DNA from: a bacterium
GTDB lineage: Bacteria > Patescibacteria > Paceibacteria > Moranbacterales > UBA1568
Reading direction: 5' to 3'
Length of the DNA: 64,000 nt
Assembly: GCA_021821305.1 (NCBI GenBank)
Contig: JAKACP010000001.1
Span: forward strand, 744,001 to 808,000
The notes beneath the pieces were generated by a model that saw only the letters and a list, made by a program, of their open reading frames with translations, had not been told where the DNA came from and searched no databases. This document shows, piece by piece, positions 57,211 to 64,000 of this stretch (within the stretch, counting starts at the first letter, position 1; every line of letters begins with the position of its first letter). The position numbers were made by a program, and so were the translations under genes.

Positions 57211-58176
57211 TTACTTCACGGCTTCGAGCTTCTTGCCATTCCCTTCGGCCGACGGCGGCATCGAACTTTTCACCAGTTCCTGGAAATACGCGGCGAATTC
57301 GCTGTCGCTGAACGGCGTGCCCGCTTCCGGAGTCTTCGGTTTCCCGAGCACCCAGTAGGTGGCGCCGATGCGTCCGTCAGGATGCGTGGAGGCCGCGCTC
57401 TTGGAAAATGCCGCCGCCAGACCGAGAACCGCCCCCAGGGCAGGATTGCTGCTGCCGACGATGCCTGCCGCGGCGCCGCCGAGGGAAAAGCCGTTGCCTT
57501 CCGTGCCCACACCGAGTGCCGTACCGATCGACTGCTCCGGAGAAACGATATAGATCTCCGAATAGCCTTCCAGGTTGTTGAAGACATACTTCACCGTGTC
57601 GTCACGTACGACGTTGATGTTCACCTTGCTTTCCGAGCCCTTTTCGGCCGTCGTCATGATGACGCCGATGCACACGTAGTTGCCGGAAGCCGCAGGAAAG
57701 CGCGGAAGTACCCGCGCAGGCGAGCCGCTCCCGGCGCGCTTTTTCTTGTAGTCCGGGTAGGACGTGAACACGACTTCGGTCTTGCCGCTCCAGCCGGCAC
57801 CCGCATCGGTATACGAGTCGTTTCCTTTTGTATATTCCGGCTGGCACTTCTTCTCGAAGTACATGCTCGGAGCGATGTTGTTGATGTTGGTCGGATTCGA
57901 CAACGGGCCGAAGCTGAACACCTGGGGTGTCGGAACCCCGACGCCCGGCATGCCGGGCAACGTCACGGGAATATCCGTACCCTCGCTGTTGAACTGCTGG
58001 TCGACATTGGCTCCCGCGATACCGAAGCCGCCGACATTGTTGCTTTGAGCGCCGATGGCGGCGGATCCTGAGACAGCCGTCGAACCGGATGTCGCCGTAT
58101 TGTCCGCAAGGACGGTTCCGGCGGTCAGGAAACAGGATATCGCTATGAGCGACAGGGAAAGAGAACGTTTTTGCAT
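57211..58176 (-). CDS. Secreted protein of unknown function
   Basis: A 321-residue protein with a clear signal peptide (MQKRSLSLSLIAISCFLTAGTVLA). The first 60 mature residues are Ser/Thr/Gly/Asn-rich low complexity (SGSTAVSGSAAIGAQSNNVG). A compact domain follows with two cysteines (FEKKCQPE, YVCIGVIMTT) and a Gly/Ala-rich hydrophobic stretch (about 235-262) that may insert in a membrane. A GAGGAG Shine-Dalgarno site lies 9 bp before the ATG. It sits downstream of the Gly-rich secreted gene with a terminator between them, and both look exported. Family unknown. Confidence 0.75.
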   Translation of the reverse strand: MQKRSLSLSLIAISCFLTAGTVLADNTATSGSTAVSGSAAIGAQSNNVGGFGIAGANVDQQFNSEGTDIPVTLPGMPGVGVPTPQVFSFGPLSNPTNINNIAPSMYFEKKCQPEYTKGNDSYTDAGAGWSGKTEVVFTSYPDYKKKRAGSGSPARVLPRFPAASGNYVCIGVIMTTAEKGSESKVNINVVRDDTVKYVFNNLEGYSEIYIVSPEQSIGTALGVGTEGNGFSLGGAAAGIVGSSNPALGAVLGLAAAFSKSAASTHPDGRIGATYWVLGKPKTPEAGTPFSDSEFAAYFQELVKSSMPPSAEGNGKKLEAVK

Positions 58177-58213
58177 GACGGAATTGCTCCTCTATTATCT
58201 TGTTCAAGCAAGA

Positions 58214-58256
58214 AAAGAGGGTCAAGGGAATGTGTTCTTCCCCTGACCCTTTTGTT
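58214..58256 (-). terminator. Terminator between the two secreted-protein genes
   Basis: AGGGTCAGGGGAA/TTCCCTTGACCCT (one mismatch) with a loop of about 7 nt and T-tracts on both strands. Confidence 0.9.
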
Positions 58257-58307
58257 TCTGACCTCAGACCGAGACAGTCTCAGTTTAAAAGGTCATCGGC
58301 CCCTGCT

Positions 58308-58724
58308 TCAGAACCAGGACGAGTATGCCATGCCGCCGGCGCCAGCGCCGGCGGTGCTCATCGCGGTACCGTTCATGACACCTGCGAACGAGCCGGTCAT
58401 CGAACCTGCGGTCGTACCGGAGGAGCCACCGGACTGGTAGGCCATAGCGCCCGAAGTCGCGGTTCCCGAGGTAGTGCCCAGAGCGCCCATCACGTTGCCG
58501 CCGGTCATGCCTGCGGCATGAACCTGCGTCGCACCGGTCCAGGACATCGTTTGGGAACCGCCTTGATAGCCGGCGTTGAAGCCGCCTTGCCCGTGAAGGA
58601 CGGAGGCCCCACCGTCGATGCCGCCGGAGACCCACGAGTTGCCGGCCGCAATCGATGCGGAGGCGGCGAGGACGAGGGCGAGAGCGCTGATGCCACTGAT
58701 CACGTTCTTGATGCTTTTCTTCAT
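58308..58724 (-). CDS. Small secreted Gly/Ser-rich protein
   Basis: A 138-residue protein with a signal peptide (MKKSIKNVISGISALALVLAASASIA) and a mature chain dominated by Gly, Ser, Ala, Thr and Met (GGSSGTTAGSMTGSFAGVMN). No cysteines or known domain are visible. It is likely exported and disordered or fibrous. The start at 58724 was chosen for the GAAGGGAAA Shine-Dalgarno site 5 bp upstream. A consensus promoter lies 170-200 bp upstream, and the long leader contains a terminator-like hairpin, suggesting strong regulation. The gene is divergent from the transglycosylase gene. Confidence 0.75.
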   Translation of the reverse strand: MKKSIKNVISGISALALVLAASASIAAGNSWVSGGIDGGASVLHGQGGFNAGYQGGSQTMSWTGATQVHAAGMTGGNVMGALGTTSGTATSGAMAYQSGGSSGTTAGSMTGSFAGVMNGTAMSTAGAGAGGMAYSSWF

Positions 58725-58850
58725 TTTGTATTTCCCTTCAGTTGGTTGAACGAACGATAACGACAAAGACGCGACCCTTCTCAAAACAGAACTTTTTTTT
58801 TCCTGTCGGAATGGACTGAATTTTCAAAGAGCCGCTTGCACCGCTTAAAA

Positions 58851-58924
58851 AAAACAACGCTCCGAAGGAGCATCGTTCAATTCAGCGGTTTTCACACTTT
58901 AGCACACCAAGATATCCTTGTCAA
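58851..58924 (-). promoter_or_regulatory. Promoter and leader terminator hairpin of the Gly/Ser-rich secreted gene
   Basis: TTGACA (58924-58919), 17-bp spacer, TAAAGT (58901-58896). About 19 nt after the predicted start, GCTCC-TTC-GGAGC (58871-58859) is followed by GTTG and eight T. The neighbouring gene is divergent, so this terminator-like structure can only lie in this leader. Confidence 0.75.
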
Positions 58925-59018
58925 GTCTCCATACTGCTTTTCTTCTGGACAATGCCTTCCGCATGAAGGAAACAATCGGCCTAAAAAACCGTATTTTGGC
59001 TATTAAAAGCCAATACTA

Positions 59019-59047
59019 TTGACAAGATACGGAAAACATGCTAGACT
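59019..59047 (+). promoter_or_regulatory. Promoter of the LysM/transglycosylase gene
   Basis: TTGACA (59019-59024), 17-bp spacer, TAGACT (59042-59047). Confidence 0.85.
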
Positions 59048-59094
59048 GTCCCTTCGGATCTTTCACAATTTTTCATCCGAAAGGAGGGCTTGAA

Positions 59095-59898
59095 ATGCTC
59101 AGATACGTCATGATTGTCCTGTGGCTCCTGATGTGCGCCCCGGCATCCGCCGCGGCCTACGTCGTGGAAAAGGGCGATACGCTCTCGCATATCGCCAAGC
59201 GCTTCGGCACGACCGTCGGATCGCTCGTCGAGACCAACGGCATCGCCGACCCGGATCTCATCTTGGTCGGGCAGACGCTCGACATTCCATCATCAATCTC
59301 CACTCCGGAAAAATCTGTCGCGCAAGCGAAACAGAGTATTTATCCGGAGCCGACTGCGAAAGCAGCCACTCGGGATAAACACGCCGCTTCCTCTACCAAT
59401 GCACCAACACAGCGCATTGCCAAGAAGAAGCACCGTGGCGTATCCCGCCACCCGGAAACCGCATTCAAACGCATCGATGCCATCGTGAAGGCATATGATC
59501 CGATCGTGGAACAAGCCTCGCTCCAATACGGAGTACCCAAACGATACATCTACGGACTCATCTATCATGAGTCGGGAGGCAACCCGTACGCCATCGGCGA
59601 CCGCGGACGCTCCCGCGGACTCATGCAGCTCCACGACCCCACGCGGATCAAGCTCGGCCTCACCAAGAAAGAGGCTCACGATCCGGCAAAGGCGATTCCC
59701 GCCGGAGCCCGATACCTGCGAGAACAGTACGACACGTTCGGCAAGGACCCTATCGCGGCCATCTCGGCCTACAACGCTCCGCTTCGCACGAAAAAGATGC
59801 TCGCGCGAGGAGCCGATCCGTCGAGTCGGGACTATGTCCGCAGGGTCAGAGCCGCCATGGATCTCTTCACGGAATACCATCGGGCCAAACAGGCCTGA
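59095..59898 (+). CDS. Secreted LysM and lytic transglycosylase (SLT) protein
   Basis: A 267-residue protein. A signal peptide (residues 1-19, MLRYVMIVLWLLMCAPASA) leads to a LysM domain (about 22-64; YVVEKGDTLSHIAKRFGTTV). A basic linker follows, then an SLT domain (about 140-265) with the catalytic Glu in LIYHESGGNP and GLMQL, GARYLREQY and AISAYNAP motifs. It binds and cleaves peptidoglycan outside the membrane. The start at 59095 has an AAAGGAGGG Shine-Dalgarno site; an earlier in-frame start is rejected because it would hide the signal peptide. It is monocistronic with its own promoter and terminator. Confidence 0.93.
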   Translation: MLRYVMIVLWLLMCAPASAAAYVVEKGDTLSHIAKRFGTTVGSLVETNGIADPDLILVGQTLDIPSSISTPEKSVAQAKQSIYPEPTAKAATRDKHAASSTNAPTQRIAKKKHRGVSRHPETAFKRIDAIVKAYDPIVEQASLQYGVPKRYIYGLIYHESGGNPYAIGDRGRSRGLMQLHDPTRIKLGLTKKEAHDPAKAIPAGARYLREQYDTFGKDPIAAISAYNAPLRTKKMLARGADPSSRDYVRRVRAAMDLFTEYHRAKQA

Positions 59899-59938
59899 CG
59901 AAAGAATCGTCGCAAGCGGCGAAAGACCGAGCGACCCG

Positions 59939-59973
59939 AAAACCGCCATCCATAATGGACAAGGCGGTTTTTT
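59939..59973 (+). terminator. Terminator of the LysM/transglycosylase gene
   Basis: AAAACCGCC/GGCGGTTTT with an inner CCAT/ATGG pairing and six T. Confidence 0.95.
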
Positions 59974-59987
59974 CATACCCCGAAACA

Positions 59988-59996
59988 TGCTAGAAT
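59988..59996 (+). promoter_or_regulatory. Extended -10 promoter of the phosphomannomutase gene
   Basis: TGCTAGAAT with the -10 hexamer at 59991-59996, 18 bp before the ATG at 60015. A weak T-rich -35 region overlaps the preceding terminator. Confidence 0.6.
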
Positions 59997-60014
59997 AGGC
60001 GCGAAGGGAACCTC

Positions 60015-61367
60015 ATGAATACAACGTCTATGAACCCCGAAATCTTCAAGGCCTACGATATCCGCGGCATCTATCCGTCGGAAATGGACGAGGATACCGC
60101 ATACCGCATCGGACGAGCTACGGTCGAGCATTTCTCGCTCCGCTCGGTGGCCGTCGGCCGGGACATACGGACATCGAGCCCGGCCTTGTTCCGCGAGCTC
60201 GCGCGCGGGATCATGGATGCCGGGTGCGACATCCTGGATCTGGGACTCGTCACGACGCCGATGGTCTATTTCGCGGCGGGCCGGCTCGAGGTGGATGCGG
60301 CGATCTCGGTGACGGCCTCGCACAATCCCCCACAATACAACGGCATGAAGATCGCGCTCAAAGGCGCGCTCCCGGTCGGACTCGAGAGCGGCTTAGCCTC
60401 GATACGCGACATCGCTCTGCGTGGCGAGTTCGAGACGCCGGAACGGGTCGGAATCATGACCGAGCAGGATATCAAGCCCGCCTACTACAGCTATTTCGCC
60501 TCCTTCGCGGATATGCGGGACAAGCGGTTCTCCGTCGTCATCGACACCGCGAACGCCATGGGCATACTCGAACTTCCGATTTACGACCAGTTCGCGGACA
60601 ATGTCTCCGTCGTGAACCTCTACAACGACCTCACACGGCCGTTCGAGTGCCATGAGGCGAACCCGCTCAAGATCGAGACCATGGACGAGCTCCGGGAAAA
60701 GGTCATCGACACCGGCGCCGACATCGGTATCGCCTACGACGGGGACGCCGACCGTATCGGCTTCGTCGACGAGCAGGGAACCCTCGTCCCCATGGACCTC
60801 GCGACCGCGCTCCTCGCGGAGATCATCCTCGCGAAAAAACCGGGAAGCACCATACTCTACGACCTCCGGTCGTCGCGCGCGGTCCGGGAGATCATCGAGG
60901 AAAACGGCGGACGGGCCCTCGAATGCCGGGTCGGCCACGCCAACATCAAGCGTCAGATGCGCACGGACGGAGCCGTCTTCGCGGGCGAGCTTTCCGGCCA
61001 CTACTACTTCGAGGAGAACTCCTTCGCCGAAGCCGGGACGCTCCCCGCGATCCTCCTCCTCAACCTCATGGCCGAAACGGGGAAACCTCTCTCGGAACTC
61101 GTCAAGAAGACGCGCCGCTACTTCCACTCCGGGGAAATAAACAGCGAGGTCGAGGACAAGGACGGCGTCCTCGCGACGCTCCGGGATCGGTACGCGGACG
61201 GGAGACAGCACGAGCTCGACGGTCTCAAGGTCGAATACGACGACTGGTGGTTCAATGTCCGCCCGTCCAATACCGAACCCCTCCTCCGGCTCAACCTCGA
61301 GGCCGAGACGTCCGAGCTGATGGAGGCGAAAAAATCCGAGCTCCTCGGTATCATCCGTGGGGAATAA
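60015..61367 (+). CDS. Phosphomannomutase/phosphoglucomutase (ManB/AlgC family)
   Basis: A 450-residue alpha-D-phosphohexomutase of normal length. The catalytic phosphoserine loop is SVTASHNPPQYNGMK near residue 100, the metal loop AYDGDADRIGFVD near 240, the sugar-binding loop GELSGHYYFEEN near 320, and the phosphate-binding RPSNTEPLLR near 418. It interconverts mannose- or glucose-6- and 1-phosphates for surface polysaccharide or glycogen precursors. The start at 60015 has a GGGAACC stretch but no true Shine-Dalgarno site. The TAA stop is immediately followed by, and apparently duplicated at the far side of, a MITE-like element. Confidence 0.95.
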   Translation: MNTTSMNPEIFKAYDIRGIYPSEMDEDTAYRIGRATVEHFSLRSVAVGRDIRTSSPALFRELARGIMDAGCDILDLGLVTTPMVYFAAGRLEVDAAISVTASHNPPQYNGMKIALKGALPVGLESGLASIRDIALRGEFETPERVGIMTEQDIKPAYYSYFASFADMRDKRFSVVIDTANAMGILELPIYDQFADNVSVVNLYNDLTRPFECHEANPLKIETMDELREKVIDTGADIGIAYDGDADRIGFVDEQGTLVPMDLATALLAEIILAKKPGSTILYDLRSSRAVREIIEENGGRALECRVGHANIKRQMRTDGAVFAGELSGHYYFEENSFAEAGTLPAILLLNLMAETGKPLSELVKKTRRYFHSGEINSEVEDKDGVLATLRDRYADGRQHELDGLKVEYDDWWFNVRPSNTEPLLRLNLEAETSELMEAKKSELLGIIRGE

Positions 61368-61550
61368 GAGCCGGTCTAAAATCTCATGTCTTGGGAAAAG
61401 TCACTGATTTCGAGCGAAAATCTTGAAAAGTGAGGAGGACTATCATGATAATCCGACGAGCTTTGAAAGGTTTGCAGCCGAAATCAGGGACTTTTACCAG
61501 ACAAGCGAAGTTTTTTCCTTTACAAATGCGGTGAGATTTTAGACAGGCTC
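61368..61550. mobile_element. 183-bp MITE-like element
   Basis: Terminal inverted repeats of 19 bp with one mismatch: the left reads GAGCCGGTCTAAAATCTCA (61368-61386), the right is the inverted GAGCCTGTCTAAAATCTCA (61532-61550). Both sides are flanked by TAA, a possible 3-bp target duplication. A second, internal inverted repeat (61388-61412 with 61479-61502, about 21 of 24 matching) makes nearly the whole element foldable. It also carries a GGAGG site and a 29-codon open frame from 61444. No transposase. The ends and TnA-type duplication recall IS5-family groups, which is inference. Confidence 0.85.
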
Positions 61551-61553
61551 TAA

Positions 61554-61584
61554 GAAAAAAACCCGTTCTCTATCGAGAACGGGT
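61554..61584 (-). terminator. Intrinsic terminator of the 61606-61986 gene
   Basis: Perfect 10-bp stem ACCCGTTCTC/GAGAACGGGT with a TATC loop and six T on the minus strand. Confidence 0.95.
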
Positions 61585-61605
61585 TCATGATTTCCGCCGC
61601 CACAT

Positions 61606-61986
61606 TCAGGAGGCGATTTTTATCTCCCGCATGAAGCTGTCCCATCGGGAGGAGCCTTTCTCACGGAATCGGACCGCCGTATAGAAACTGGCGACGCCGT
61701 CCCCCGGGATGAAGAGGCATGGGTACGCTCCCATCTTCGGGCTTTCGAGACGGAGCATGTCCCCTGACTCGCTGTATGGGATATCTTCCTGCCAAAGGAA
61801 GCGTTTGACGCGCTCCGCGATGTCCTCGGCGGTGCGCCACGGGAACTCGATCCGATACTCGATGATGCCCGCGGCCCGCATGATCACCTTGCGTACCCCT
61901 GGCAGGAGCGTTATCTCGCGGATTCCCAGTACGAATCGGGCGAATCGGGCGATCGTTTCGGAAAAACGTTTCGGAAAAGCCTTCAT
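61606..61986 (-). CDS. Hypothetical protein
   Basis: A 126-residue basic N-terminal/mixed protein, MKAFPKRFSETIARFARFVLG onward, with a pattern of strands and helices and no recognised motif (RIEFPWRTAEDIAERVKRFLWQ, GAYPCLFIPGDG). An AAAGGAG Shine-Dalgarno site lies 7 bp before the ATG, and a strong terminator follows the stop. It is divergent from the 62203 gene; the two TTGACA boxes face away from each other within 25 bp (62042-62066). It is another isolated small gene with Shine-Dalgarno signals. Function unknown. Confidence 0.7.
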   Translation of the reverse strand: MKAFPKRFSETIARFARFVLGIREITLLPGVRKVIMRAAGIIEYRIEFPWRTAEDIAERVKRFLWQEDIPYSESGDMLRLESPKMGAYPCLFIPGDGVASFYTAVRFREKGSSRWDSFMREIKIAS

Positions 61987-62060
61987 GATGGTACTCCTTT
62001 CAAAAGAACTCTACCCCAAGAAAAGCACCGGGAAGGCCATCTGTCAAACCTCCATGAAAT

Positions 62061-62163
62061 TTGACATTGCATAGTGGTTGGAGTAGATTGTACTCAATGG
62101 AAAAGATCACCTCACATCCGAAGTGTCCGAAAGCGTGAAACCCGACGTCGAGTCGGGTTTTTT
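62061..62163 (+). promoter_or_regulatory. Promoter and leader terminator hairpin of the 62203 gene
   Basis: TTGACA (62061-62066), 17-bp spacer, TAGATT (62084-62089). About 42 nt after the predicted start a perfect 9-bp stem AAACCCGAC/GTCGGGTTT (62138-62160) runs into a six-T tract, 40 bp before the ATG. The upstream gene is divergent, so the hairpin belongs to this leader. Confidence 0.8.
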
Positions 62164-62202
62164 CTTGTTCATTTCCAACCTGCCACCGAAAGGAGAATCA
62201 TC

Positions 62203-62466
62203 ATGAACGCAACCGTCGCCTCCCTGTTCCACCGGGACGAGGATATCCCGCTTTGCCCACGGATGGTCGGACTCACCCGATCGGATCCCAAGGCATACCT
62301 CTGTGACATACCGGCCGATCTGCGCAAGCAGTTTCTCGGAAACACCCCGTGCTCCGCCCATGCGGGATGTGTCCCGAGAGAACGGGACCCCGAAGCCGTG
62401 CAGAACGCACAGCTCGATGGGGTCTATCGGATGTACCACCTTCGTACCCCGCACGGAACGAAGTGA
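62203..62466 (+). CDS. Small cysteine-containing hypothetical protein
   Basis: An 87-residue soluble protein with four cysteines in two pairs of loops (PLCPRMVG, AYLCDIP, TPCSAHAGCVPRE), which could bind a metal; this is inference. The rest has no recognised motif. The GAAAGGAGAA Shine-Dalgarno site, consensus promoter, leader hairpin and terminator make it a clear single-gene unit. Its layout matches the small genes at 8.9-10.5 kb. Function unknown. Confidence 0.75.
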   Translation: MNATVASLFHRDEDIPLCPRMVGLTRSDPKAYLCDIPADLRKQFLGNTPCSAHAGCVPRERDPEAVQNAQLDGVYRMYHLRTPHGTK

Positions 62467-62468
62467 AA

Positions 62469-62504
62469 GCCCCATCGGACAGAACTGTCCGGGGGCCTTT
62501 TTTT
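62469..62504 (+). terminator. Intrinsic terminator of the 62203 gene
   Basis: GCCCC-CGGACAG/CTGTCCG-GGGGC with a 2-nt loop, one 2-nt bulge (AT) and seven T. Confidence 0.95.
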
Positions 62505-62546
62505 CTTTCCCGGCCACGACGCACGATCCCGGAGCTCCGGAACGTA

Positions 62547-63803
62547 TCACGCCAGAAAACCGACCCGCTCCCTCACCTGCCGCATCTTGTCGCTTGCGAC
62601 GGCGCGGGCCTTTTCTGCGCCGGCACGGAGGACGCTCATCGCCTCCTCGTCGGAGATACTGGACATCTTCGCCTGGAAACCAGCAAGAAACGACGCGACG
62701 ACTTCGGCCAAGTCGCGCTTGAAATCGGCATACCCCTTCCCCGCATACAGGGAAACGATCTCCTCCGGCGTCTTCCCGTCGAGGAGCGAATAGATGGTGA
62801 TGAGATTCCTGAGCGCGGGCTTGTCATCCTGATAGGCGATTTCGGTCCCGCTGTCCGTCACGGCTTTCATGATCTTCTTTCTCGCCTGCTCGGGATCGTC
62901 GGAGAGCGCGATGTAGTTGTACTCGCTCGCCGCGGATTTGGACATCTTCTTGGTCGGGTCGTCGAGCCCCATGATCCGTGCGCCTTCTTTCATCACGCGC
63001 GGCTCGGGCACGACAAACGTCTCGCCGAAGCGGTCATTGAACCGCCGCGCGAGCGTACGGGTCAGCTCCACGTGCTGGACCTGATCGTCCCCCACTGGCA
63101 CGACCGCCGCACCATAGAGCAGGATATCCGCCGCCATGAGCACGGGGTAGTCGAAGAGCCCAACGCCGATAGTTTCCCGCTGATCTTTGTATAGATCCTC
63201 CATCTTTACAAAGAGTGAAACAATGGAACCTAAAGCCTGCATCGAACTCGTATATTGTTTTCTAAAATTCCCTTCATGGACAGACAAATCTAACAAAATA
63301 GAAGCGCCATTATCTGAATTTTTTGTCTCTAGCCACTCCCTAAGCTTAGAGTAGGATTCTTCCACTTTTTGATACAATCTATCATTCTCTCCTCTGGCAG
63401 AATTCAAACTATCTACCGAAGATTTTATAAACTCGTCTTTATCTCTTCGAAGAGAACTAAGCCCCGCCTTATCCTTAAACTGCGTCATCTTCTCAAGGTC
63501 TCCGAGGCGTGCCACGGTATTGAGTATCCACATGAGCTCGGTATGCTCCGGGACATGCGATTGGACGAAGAGCGTCGCCTTGGACGGATCTATCCCCGCG
63601 GCGAGGTAAACCTTCGCGATCTCGAGCGTCTTCCTGCGAAGTTCGGCCGGATCCTGAGGCACGGTGATCGCGTGGAGGTCGACCACGGAAAAGAACGCCT
63701 CACACTCGTCCTGGAGCGGGATCCACTGCCGGATGGCGCCGAGATAGTTGCCGAGATGGAGGTTGCCCGAGGGCTGGATACCGGAAAACAGTCGCTTGTT
63801 CAT
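62547..63803 (-). CDS. trpS: Tryptophanyl-tRNA synthetase with an AT-rich in-frame insertion
   Basis: A 418-residue class I synthetase; TrpRS is usually near 330. The HIGH motif is HLGN in IQPSGNLHLGNYLG, and the KMSKS loop is KKMSKS near residue 280. GLFDYPVLMAADILLY follows the insertion. Between FKDK (63479-63468) and ETIGVGLFDYP there are about 100 residues where about 10 are normal. The insert is encoded by AT-rich DNA (hand count 88 G/C of 240 at 63241-63480, versus roughly 60 percent around it). It carries no stop, no cysteine or HN, and so is not an intein. It ends LYKDQRE, echoing FKDKAG at its start. The start at 63803 has CCT-ATG context. Confidence 0.93.
   Translation of the reverse strand: MNKRLFSGIQPSGNLHLGNYLGAIRQWIPLQDECEAFFSVVDLHAITVPQDPAELRRKTLEIAKVYLAAGIDPSKATLFVQSHVPEHTELMWILNTVARLGDLEKMTQFKDKAGLSSLRRDKDEFIKSSVDSLNSARGENDRLYQKVEESYSKLREWLETKNSDNGASILLDLSVHEGNFRKQYTSSMQALGSIVSLFVKMEDLYKDQRETIGVGLFDYPVLMAADILLYGAAVVPVGDDQVQHVELTRTLARRFNDRFGETFVVPEPRVMKEGARIMGLDDPTKKMSKSAASEYNYIALSDDPEQARKKIMKAVTDSGTEIAYQDDKPALRNLITIYSLLDGKTPEEIVSLYAGKGYADFKRDLAEVVASFLAGFQAKMSSISDEEAMSVLRAGAEKARAVASDKMRQVRERVGFLA
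63177..63467. other. AT-rich insertion within trpS
   Basis: About 291 bp (97 codons) with no stop in the trpS frame. Near its two edges are imperfect direct repeats, AAGGATAAGGCGGG and AAAGATCAGCGGG on the minus strand. The translated insert is helical and charged (KVEESYSKLREWLETKN, MEDLYKDQR). Confidence 0.85.
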
Positions 63804-63828
63804 AGGAAAAACTGAGTAATTCGCTTTC

Positions 63829-63837
63829 ATTGTAGCA
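63829..63837 (-). promoter_or_regulatory. Extended -10 promoter of trpS
   Basis: TGCTACAAT on the minus strand, 25 bp before the ATG at 63803. Confidence 0.65.
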
Positions 63838-63844
63838 TAAAAAG

Positions 63845-63874
63845 AAAAAAGGCGCTCCGATGTTTCGGAACGCC
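63845..63874 (-). terminator. Terminator of the gene at the right edge
   Basis: GGCGTTCCGA/TCGGAGCGCC hairpin with one mismatch or G-U and six T on the minus strand. Confidence 0.9.
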
Positions 63875-63894
63875 CTCGAGGCGGGACAGGAGGA

Positions 63895-64000
63895 TCACGC
63901 CATATCGTTTACGGCGAAACCATAGCCTCGTTCTTCGATGACTCTGCCCTGTTCGGCGGCCTGTTCACGAACCACCTCGTGGTTCCGAGGAGATTTCTTG
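63895..64000 (-). CDS. C-terminal end of an unknown gene, cut by the window edge
   Basis: An open frame enters from the right and stops at TGA (63897-63895), giving 34 residues that end VIEERGYGFAVNDMA. It is followed by a good terminator 20 bp later, which supports it as the true 3' end of a gene. Too little is visible to name the product. Confidence 0.6.
   Translation of the reverse strand, partial: KKSPRNHEVVREQAAEQGRVIEERGYGFAVNDMA

Larger units (their letters stand above)
58725..59094. other. 370-bp divergent intergenic region
   Basis: No gene. It holds the leader and promoter of the Gly/Ser-rich gene on the minus strand and the promoter of the LysM/transglycosylase gene on the plus strand. 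Upstream of the latter's -35 box is an 18-bp palindrome TTGGCT-ATTAAA-AGCCAA (58996-59013) that could be an operator. Confidence 0.6.

Noticed and set aside
63177..63467. Intein in TrpRS
   Set aside because: No Cys/Ser at the first splice position, no HN-Cys/Ser/Thr at the end, and only about 97 residues.
63177..63467. Intron in trpS
   Set aside because: The segment is open in frame and shows none of the conserved group I or II core sequences I can recognise.

Overview
The window reads as a chromosomal segment of a high-GC member of the Patescibacteria (Candidate Phyla Radiation). This rests on gene content and style: type IV pilus genes dispersed among short housekeeping operons, minimal-length UvrC and RelA proteins, many genes lacking a Shine-Dalgarno site, tRNA genes mostly without encoded CCA, and a very high coding fraction. 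TGA is used as a stop (for example in the ATGA overlaps at 30421 and 44211), so the TGA-as-glycine code of Gracilibacteria/Absconditabacteria does not apply. The lineage assignment is inference; no rRNA is present to confirm it.

Layout. 1-3.5 kb: minus-strand pilus operon (PilC, two prepilins, a PilX-like minor pilin running off the left edge). 3.6-8.8 kb: nucleotidyltransferase-like gene, UvrA copy 1, short UvrC. 8.9-14.2 kb: small proteins of unknown function, a YgjP/SprT-like metallopeptidase, a heptad-repeat membrane protein and a sigma-70 family factor. 14.3-22.4 kb: UvrA copy 2, small genes, thymidylate synthase and UvrB, so all excision-repair genes lie within 18 kb. 22.4-29 kb: DedA, an unidentified structured RNA, a beta-propeller protein, a Pif1/RecD-type helicase and a DEAD-box helicase. 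29.2-32.9 kb: five tRNA genes, endonuclease III, a SulP transporter and a DUF1003 protein. 32.9-36.3 kb: dprA-topA. 36.5-38.9 kb: another minor pilin and pyruvate kinase. 39-42 kb: a Fur-family regulator with a metal ABC transporter. 42.2-51.8 kb: short RelA/SpoT and a cell-envelope group (phosphoglycosyltransferase, GT2, RmuC) plus a PP2C-like membrane protein. 51.9-57 kb: PilB, GroEL, YchF and a GIY-YIG protein. 57-64 kb: two secreted proteins, a LysM/transglycosylase, phosphomannomutase, a MITE-like element, two small genes and TrpRS with an AT-rich insertion.

Expression signals fall into two styles. Many housekeeping genes have no Shine-Dalgarno site; eleven begin CCT-ATG, and several sit so close to an extended -10 box (TGnTATAAT type) that their mRNAs should be leaderless. 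Most small or accessory genes instead have an AAGGAG-type site, and several of these carry a TTGACA-17-TAnnnT promoter followed by an intrinsic-terminator hairpin inside the leader.

The items most worth checking are the AT-rich insertion in TrpRS, a family of imperfect palindromic spacers at junctions between co-directional genes, a perfect 50-bp three-way-junction palindrome after topA, a 183-bp MITE-like element, the orphan structured RNA at 23.3 kb, and a tRNA-Asp 3' end duplicated about 200 bp away.
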